A DNA stretch of 64,000 nt from Caenorhabditis remanei (lineage: Eukaryota > Nematoda > Chromadorea > Rhabditida > Rhabditidae), in assembly GCF_010183535.1 (NCBI RefSeq), contig NC_071333.1:5764587-5828586 (forward strand), given 5' to 3'. Shown here piece by piece: positions 58,391 through 64,000 of the stretch. Position 1 is the stretch's first letter; every line of letters starts with the position of its first letter. The position numbers and the translations under genes were made by a program. The notes beneath the pieces were generated by a model. It did no database searches and had not been told where the DNA came from. It saw only the letters and a list, made by a program, of their open reading frames with translations.

Positions 58391-59804
58391 GTTACCAAAG
58401 AAATAAAATTGGAAACATTAAACAACAAAAAAGAATCGACTGACCTTCTATTAGAGAAAATTTTCAATTTTAACATTTCCTTTTATCCCAGTTTTAACGG
58501 TACTCACTGTAGTATCAGTCACACGATCCGGATTGTAAAAGCTACTGCCAGAACAATCCGTGATTGATAAACTGATCCTAAGTAGGAGCTGGTAAGCGTA
58601 TTAACACATTTCTTACGTTTTTGAGCACAGATGAAAAAATAGTGCCACAAGACGTTATTGAACTTCCCATTATTTTTATACATAGTTCTGAGTCGCATTG
58701 ATAAGCTATTTGCAATCACATTCAAGGTTCAAGCTGTCAGTACATACTTTCAAGAAAACCTGTTTTCCAGGTTATGTATTTGGCGCAACGTTCCCCGTCT
58801 TATTTGATTTGTTTTATATCATCAACAGGTTGATTCATATCGAAGGTTTGTGTTCACTCTGTATTTTTGTCCAGTGTAGTTCCAACCCTTAAACTTTCAT
58901 CTGTTATTATTCTACTTTCGAATTGAAAGTTCGAACTTTGTAATTTTATAAATCTGGGGATTTATCTGAAATAAATCTACTTGAGAAAAAATAATTTTAC
59001 TAAATTTCTTACCAGAAGCTTCCGCATCGTTTTGTCCGATATTTTTTCATTAGAATCGTCTGGAGTAGGAGTCGCCACAGTTTCTGAAGGCTCTTCTTTC
59101 TATTCTAGAATAACTTATGCTGCAAAAGACAAAAAATTTCTCCATAGCTCCAAGTTGAAGGAAATTCAATGTCCGCCACGAAGAAACACGTTAAACAATT
59201 AGTATTCTCGATTGGCCTCAGTAAAATCGGGTTTTCGAGTTTCAGATGGGTTTTTGTCTATTTTTGTCTATTTTCTTAGGAGACTCCGGATGGCTCCACA
59301 AATTGTTCGATGTTAGAGGAGAGGAAGATTTCACGGAGTTTGACGACCTGTGAATAAAATGATGATGCTTGTAAATGCAATGATTAGTCTTGACAACTAC
59401 ACAGTACAATTTTGCGTTCGCTTTTCAGGTTATCGGGCTAAAATTTGCCGTTTAACATGTACATTGGAATACGCGCTAACGGCATACCAAATTTTGAAAT
59501 TTCTTTTTCTTCGAATTGTAATCGGATGAAAACCACAGAAAACCGACTGTATAGAGGAAAAGCGTATTTTGTAGTTTGTATAGTCAGTAAAGTTTGCATA
59601 GGCTAACTGACTAAAAGCTACAAAGTTGAGTTAGCCTCAGCGAAACGGTTCTTAGGGATTTTTCTGGAACTTTTCCCTTTTCAAAGTCATCTTTCGAGAC
59701 CAACATTCACAAACAAACCTGCGGTGAGATCTTTTTCAACGCGTTCATAATTGGTAATGAAATGAAGTGGGATTATCGATTCTGACGAGAAGAACCGTCT
59801 TCTG

Positions 59805-59887
59805 TCATTCTATCTCTTTCTTGAATTTTTCAGCGTCTTGAGGCGTCATTTTGGTGACAACCGATGTCGTTGAGATTACTGACTTGT
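59805..59887 (-). pseudogene. terminal exon of a decaying minus-strand gene
   Basis: After a TTTTTTTCCAG acceptor the frame reads KSVISTTSVVTKMTPQDAEK, then FKKEIE and a stop. A donor-ended stretch upstream (60158 onwards: ADDDDCTPVFGAEPKVLK) joins it in phase. A related sentence, TANVTQLTPGEIQK, occurs at about 60370, as if this exon were duplicated. Neighbouring exons are broken, so the gene as a whole appears dead or badly diverged. Confidence 0.4.
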
Positions 59888-60157
59888 CTGGAAAAAAACG
59901 GAGACAATTTAGAGATTGTGAAACAAGGAAAAATTGGCCAAAAATCAAAATTTCTTAGCCTAAACCAGTTTTGTAGTTTGTAGTCAGTTAGCCTCAGCAG
60001 AGCTTCATTGAGGCTAAGCGATTACTAACTAGTTCTAGTAAAAACAGGTTTCAACAGCCGGAAATTCACAGTTTTGATAAGTGTCTTTGGATGATTTTTG
60101 ACGATAAAATTTACGAACAATACCTGAAAACTAATTTTCCTTTCTTTGAGAACTTAC

Positions 60158-60394
60158 GTTTCAACACCTTTGGCTCGGCCCCAAAAACTGGTGTACAATC
60201 ATCATCATCTGCTTCTGAATCGGTTTAAATGTCACACTCAACACTTCCGTCAACCCGTTCTCGCCATGAACTTTGACGTCTTCATAATACCCGTCGCCAT
60301 CCATAAACTTCTGATACGCCACGCCTTCTGAATCTCTCCGGGCGTCAATTGAGTGACGTTGGCTGTCTAGAATTTTTGAATCGAAGATTTGCAT
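60158..60394 (-). pseudogene. broken exon region of the same family
   Basis: Different frames each look coding in part: TANVTQLTPGEIQK, then YQKFMDGDGYYEDVKVHGEN, then ADDDDCTPVFGAEP. They cannot be joined without frame changes, which indicates one or more indels. I do not recognise the protein. Confidence 0.4.
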
Positions 60395-60479
60395 AGTAAA
60401 ATAAGGAAAAGATGACGCATTTATGTGGATTTCTGGAAATGAGAAAACTCGGTAGTCTTCTCTGATTCCTCCTTGTCGT

Positions 60480-60594
60480 CGTCATCGTTGACGTCTTCTG
60501 AATTTCGTGATGGAAGATACTAGGCGAAGAGTCGGTCGGTTGAGACGGCCGCACCGCTTTGAGTCGATGCAATTGCGGAGGGAAAAGAATTCGG
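60480..60594 (-). pseudogene. exon with in-frame stop
   Basis: The exon continues in phase from the VYS-ending exon at 60845: PNSFPSAIASTQSGAAVSTD, then RLFA, an in-frame TAG, and further coding-like acidic sequence (YLPSRNSEDVNDDDDKEESE). Reading on after the stop suggests a nonsense mutation. Confidence 0.45.
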
Positions 60595-60659
60595 CTGAAA
60601 AAATGGGAAAATGTAAATGTGGGATAAAAACTACAAACTACAGAAATAGTGAGAACTGG

Positions 60660-60955
60660 CAATGAATTTGAATTGAATTTGAACTGACGTTTATGTTATT
60701 CAGGTAGAGTTCAATTTTTGCTAAAGATAAGAGGATTTTGGGTGGATTTGGGTTAGTTTAGAGATCTAACTTCGAAAAACTGTGCCTAAGACGAATCGGA
60801 CATCACTTTTTTCCGATATTCTGATTTTTAGTCACTTCTCTTACCGAATAAACAAAATCAGCAACATCTGATCGTTGTCGCTCACTGAGACGCTGACTTT
60901 CAAGAAGCTCTGCTCCTCCGTATTCATCAATGGCGTCAGATTCCCGTCGATTTGT
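60660..60955 (-). repeat. duplicated segment 1: exon DEYGGAELLESQRLS plus following intron
   Basis: The minus-strand exon portion from about 60955 to 60845 reads ESDAIDEYGGAELLESQRLS and ends DVADFVYS before a GTAAGAG donor. The intron that follows is also duplicated (for example AATAACATAAACGTCAGTTC). The partner is 61480-61770. Confidence 0.7.
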
Positions 60956-61479
60956 TGTCTGTAGAGTACCACCCAGCAGCAGACGTCTCTCTCAAGATTT
61001 CCATCATCACGTCGAGGGAGTCTGAAGGCGTCAGTGGGATGGAGGCTCCAAGAATGATTCCGTTCTCGACCATTGGACGTTTCAACACGTTCACAGACAC
61101 TTTTAGATCGAGAGCTTGGTGGAGTTGAACTTTGATCTGAAATTAAAGGGAAATAGAAGGAGAAAAAGTAAGAAAATTGATCAAAAACAAGATAAAGATG
61201 ACGTCTAGCGTACCTTTAATGAGTTTTCTCTCGAATTGGGGCACTTTACATGCGGGTTTAAACTGAATTCTCCAATTTTCAGCCGAAAACTCAAAATACA
61301 GCAAAAATGAAAGCCTGGCGTGCCTTGAAACGAGTTTTTTGAAAAGCTTAATGAACATTTCGATCGAAATCACTGAAAAATCAATCAGAAATTCAAGACT
61401 TGAGTGTCTGGCCTACCTCAGACGAGTTTTTCCTTACTGCAGAGATAGTGAGAATTGGCTATTTTTTTTAATGAATTTG

Positions 61480-61770
61480 AATTGAATTCGAACTGACGTT
61501 TATGTTATTCAGGTAGAGTTCAATTTTTGCTAAAGTAAAGAGGATTTTGGGTGGATTTGGGTTAGTTTCGAGATCTAACTTCGAAAAAATACGCCTTTGA
61601 CGAATCGGATATCAATTTTTCCCGATATGTTGATTGTTAGTCACTTCTCTTACCGAATAAACCAAATCAGCAACATCTGGTCGTTGTCGGTTACTGAGAC
61701 GCTGACTTGCAAGAAATTCTGCTCCTACGTATTCATCAACAGCATTAGATTCCGATTTGTTGATATCGTG
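61480..61770 (-). repeat. duplicated segment 2: exon DEYVGAEFLASQRLS plus following intron
   Basis: About 820 bp from segment 1. The exon portion reads ESNAVDEYVGAEFLASQRLS and ends DVADLVYS before the same GTAAGAG donor at 61653. Amino-acid agreement is higher than expected for neutral decay, so this frame was once protein-coding in both copies. Confidence 0.7.
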
Positions 61771-61849
61771 CTGACCGATCGTCTTCTTTTCACCGATCTC
61801 TATCAGTTTTTACTTCTGGCACTTTCTTCGCTTACTTTCATTTCTCCGT

Positions 61850-62700
61850 TGGAACCATTTCAGAAATGGGCGGAGCTGTCGCTCCTGTATTTTTTGATGT
61901 TCGGAGAGAGTTTGAGATGATCTTCGTGTCACGATTGTGGGCTGAGGATTTCTTGGAGCCGATTTCGAGGGTTCTGAAGCTGTTTTCGATAATTCTTGAC
62001 CATTTCTGTGAGATTTTGATGATTCTAACCCCTTTGGAGCTTCAACTGGAGTGATCAGGGCTTCTGGAGGCAGAGCTTCAGCTGTAGTGGGTACATTCTC
62101 TATTTTCAGGTCATTTATTGGGGTGGCAAGAACTTGTGGAGGCGGAGCTTGTTGTGACTTTCTCTGTAATTCTCATCAACTCGTCATCCTCTTCCTGACA
62201 TTTTTATCGAAACCGTCTTTTGGAGCTTCTGGAGTTTTCCGAATTTTTTCGATGTCAATTGGAATCTTCTCGAGGTCTTGTGGAGGCTTCTCAACATCTC
62301 CTGGCTCTTTGGTAGCTTCTCTAACCGTTGGATTCTCAAGATCAGCTTCAGCTACAGCTCTTTCATCGATAGCAGTGGCGATATAGAGATGTGTCCTTCA
62401 ACTTTGTCGACTCCGTTGTCTTCATCCTCTTCATACGACGATTTCTCAGTTGTGGACCGGCTGAAAAGCCAAGCCTCAATAATAATTTACTAACTGGCAC
62501 ACCTTCGACTTTTGAGCAGTTTTAGACGTAAAATCGAAAAAAAATTGCACGTTTTGGTTAACTGGCGCACCTGCAGCGCGTTTCAACAGTTTCAGATGAT
62601 GCGTATTAACTAAAAACTATATTCTTTACAAGATTTCGAACCTAAACATCGCCTAAAAGTTCTCACTCACGCACACCTTTGATGAGTTCCATTGCATACT
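61850..62700 (-). pseudogene. degenerate segment of the duplicated family
   Basis: Minus-strand coding-like stretches include AVAEADLENPTVREATKEPG followed by DVEKPPQDLEKIPIDIEKIR, ending in a stop near 62197, and PRNPQPTIVTRRSSQTLSE. They lie in different frames with stops between. The composition suggests a Pro/Glu/Lys-rich disordered protein. Confidence 0.4.
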
Positions 62701-62971
62701 GTAGACGCCCTCGAATTCGTTGGTCAATCTAATTGAGAGCCATTTCTACCGGCGGAATCTTGTTCTCCTCGACGTCATCCATAATCTCAATGACCTCCAC
62801 GACACGTAGCTCTTCTGATTCTCGTCTTTTCGGGGGAGTGTGAGGAGCTAAATAGTCAGTTGATGTCATGGAGCTTTATCGGGGTCCGGAGCGTGGTTGT
62901 GTAGACGTCAAGTTGGCAGGAGTGATGTCTTCGATGTTTGAGTCTGAATCAGTCTCTGAGATCATTAAAAA

Positions 62972-63115
62972 TGATCTCGTGAGCTTCAACATCATCTCCG
63001 TATGATGATATCTTATCGATTTCCCTTCTTGTCATAAATCGTCGCTCTAGATGGTCCAAATGCTCCAGGCTCTTCAGAAACGCCTTCTTTTTTAACTCGG
63101 ATCCCCGTGCGAATG
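62972..63115 (-). pseudogene. helical exon of the same cluster
   Basis: After a TTTTAAG acceptor near 63120 the minus strand reads AFARGSELKKKAFLKSLEHL, then DHLERRFMTRREIDKISSYG and GDDVEAHEI before a stop. A different frame (SETDSDSNIEDITPANLTST) takes over just downstream. It could be a true exon with an unseen donor. Confidence 0.4.
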
Positions 63116-63341
63116 CCTTAAAATCTCTAGTCGGAATCTATTTGAAATGAACGGTTCGGGAATTCAGATGACCTCTATTGTCAACGACGAGAGGTTTCCG
63201 AAGACCTCTTGGACACTTTGCCGGATTCACACGGACGGTTTTCAGAAGACGTGCCCTAAGTTCTCGCCTTTGACTCTCGAATTTTCAGAGTGGTTTTCTG
63301 TTGGATTTATCAAGAACTTACTCGATGACAAAGGATTCTAG

Positions 63342-63443
63342 CTTGCGGTCTTCAACCTCATTATCTTTTTCGTCGACGTCTTCTGTCTCCTCATCTTCCG
63401 CGTCTTCATCCTCTTTTTCGTCCTCATCGTCATCATTAAGACC
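63342..63443 (-). pseudogene. acidic exon at the 5' side of the cluster
   Basis: After a GTTGCAG acceptor the minus strand reads LNDDDEDEKEDEDAEDEETE, then DVDEKDNEVEDRKLES, ending near a GTAAGTTC donor at about 63320. The acidic character matches the exon at 60480-60594. No start codon was located upstream with confidence. Confidence 0.4.
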
Positions 63444-63529
63444 TGCAACTTATAAATCGAGATTTATGTACATATTTTTTCAAACAACTCAATTGTGTGG
63501 AAATATTATTTACCTGCTTTGATATTGTT

Positions 63530-64000
63530 ATGGTGGTTTGAGTCTCCAGGTTCATAAAAAGGTTTTTTTGGATTTTAAAAAACATTCCATTCCTTCATTG
63601 ATATGTGTTCTGTAATTTTTTTTCAATTATTATAAAAATTATTAACAAGAAAAAATATATTGAAAAAAGTTATAAAAAATATTAAAAACTTAAATCAGAA
63701 AGGAGAAATAAATAAATGGGGAAATGTGCGTGATGACGTCAGCAGTCTCTCCAGGCAGAGATGCTAACAGCCTCCTAGGAAATAGTGTAGGTTCTACGGA
63801 CATCAGACGCGAGAGAAAGACGAGATGTCTTACGATAGGGAGAAGAGTGCAGATATTATACATGTATTAAAATGCCCCTCGGAGGGCCTCGAGAGAGAGA
63901 GAAGAGAAGGGAAAGAAACAGACAAAAATCTTTCCTCGGGGTTTTTCTACGCAAACACTTTCTGTGGAAGATCTTACGACACTTCACGTACAGAGAAATA
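63530..64000. other. window end, no gene seen
   Basis: AT-rich then GA-rich sequence. At 63866 the motif TATTAAAATGCCCCTCGGAG resembles one at 47919, in a similar purine-rich setting. Confidence 0.35.

Noticed and set aside
1..64000. CRISPR arrays, bacterial operators, spliced-leader RNA gene, rRNA
   Set aside because: No spaced direct repeats, no SL1-like sequence and no rRNA-like stretches were seen; the window is nematode nuclear DNA.

Overview
This window reads as nuclear DNA of a Caenorhabditis-type nematode. The sequence is AT-rich. Genes are split by many short introns (most about 40-60 nt) with GTAAGT-like donors and TTTTCAG acceptors, and many start codons lie a few bases after a TTTCAG, as at trans-spliced 5' ends. 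At least one gene pair has operon spacing, and palindromic TA-flanked transposons are abundant. I could not fix the species; most proteins here are fast-evolving and I do not recognise them.

Layout. 0.8-1.2 kb: a possible small membrane-protein gene. 1.4-8.9 kb, minus strand: a two-gene operon, an acidic nuclear-type protein (199 aa) followed about 100 nt later by a pre-SET/SET/post-SET histone methyltransferase-like protein (496 aa). Both genes carry a palindromic transposon in an intron. 10.6-13.9 kb: a large palindromic element with a second palindrome inserted in one arm. 14.7-16.1 kb: a broken gene and a smaller decayed copy. 17.4-22.8 kb: a secreted protein, the 3' end of a non-LTR retrotransposon, a helical protein gene with a 26-nt apparent intron, and a secreted Cys-Gly-rich protein on the minus strand. 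24.7-37.8 kb, plus strand: a type I membrane protein, a 117-aa protein, a 552-aa EF-hand protein, a second type I membrane protein and a small signal-peptide gene, with two palindromic elements (26.9-28.1 and 34.7-36.6 kb). 38.4 kb: a tRNA-like relic. 39.2-47.7 kb: a possible tiny membrane ORF, a coiled-coil protein (minus), another palindrome, a second LINE 3' fragment (minus), and an alanine-rich helical protein with a decayed copy behind it. 48.9-53.2 kb: two paralogous genes sharing a conserved domain and exon phases; the first lies between 350-bp inverted repeats. 53.7-56.6 kb, minus: a type I membrane protein and an NTF2-like secreted protein with a frameshift. 57.3-63.5 kb: a decaying, internally duplicated minus-strand gene family.

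Coding models were built by hand from splice-site phase, and each joined length closes to a whole number of codons unless noted. The strongest models (SET gene, acidic gene, EF-hand gene, 24.7-kb membrane protein, the 49.6/52.6-kb paralogues, the 53.7-kb membrane protein) keep one open frame across four to eight exons. The genes do not form an evident single pathway; the operon is the only clear functional grouping. Many of the others encode signal-peptide or single-pass membrane proteins of unknown role.
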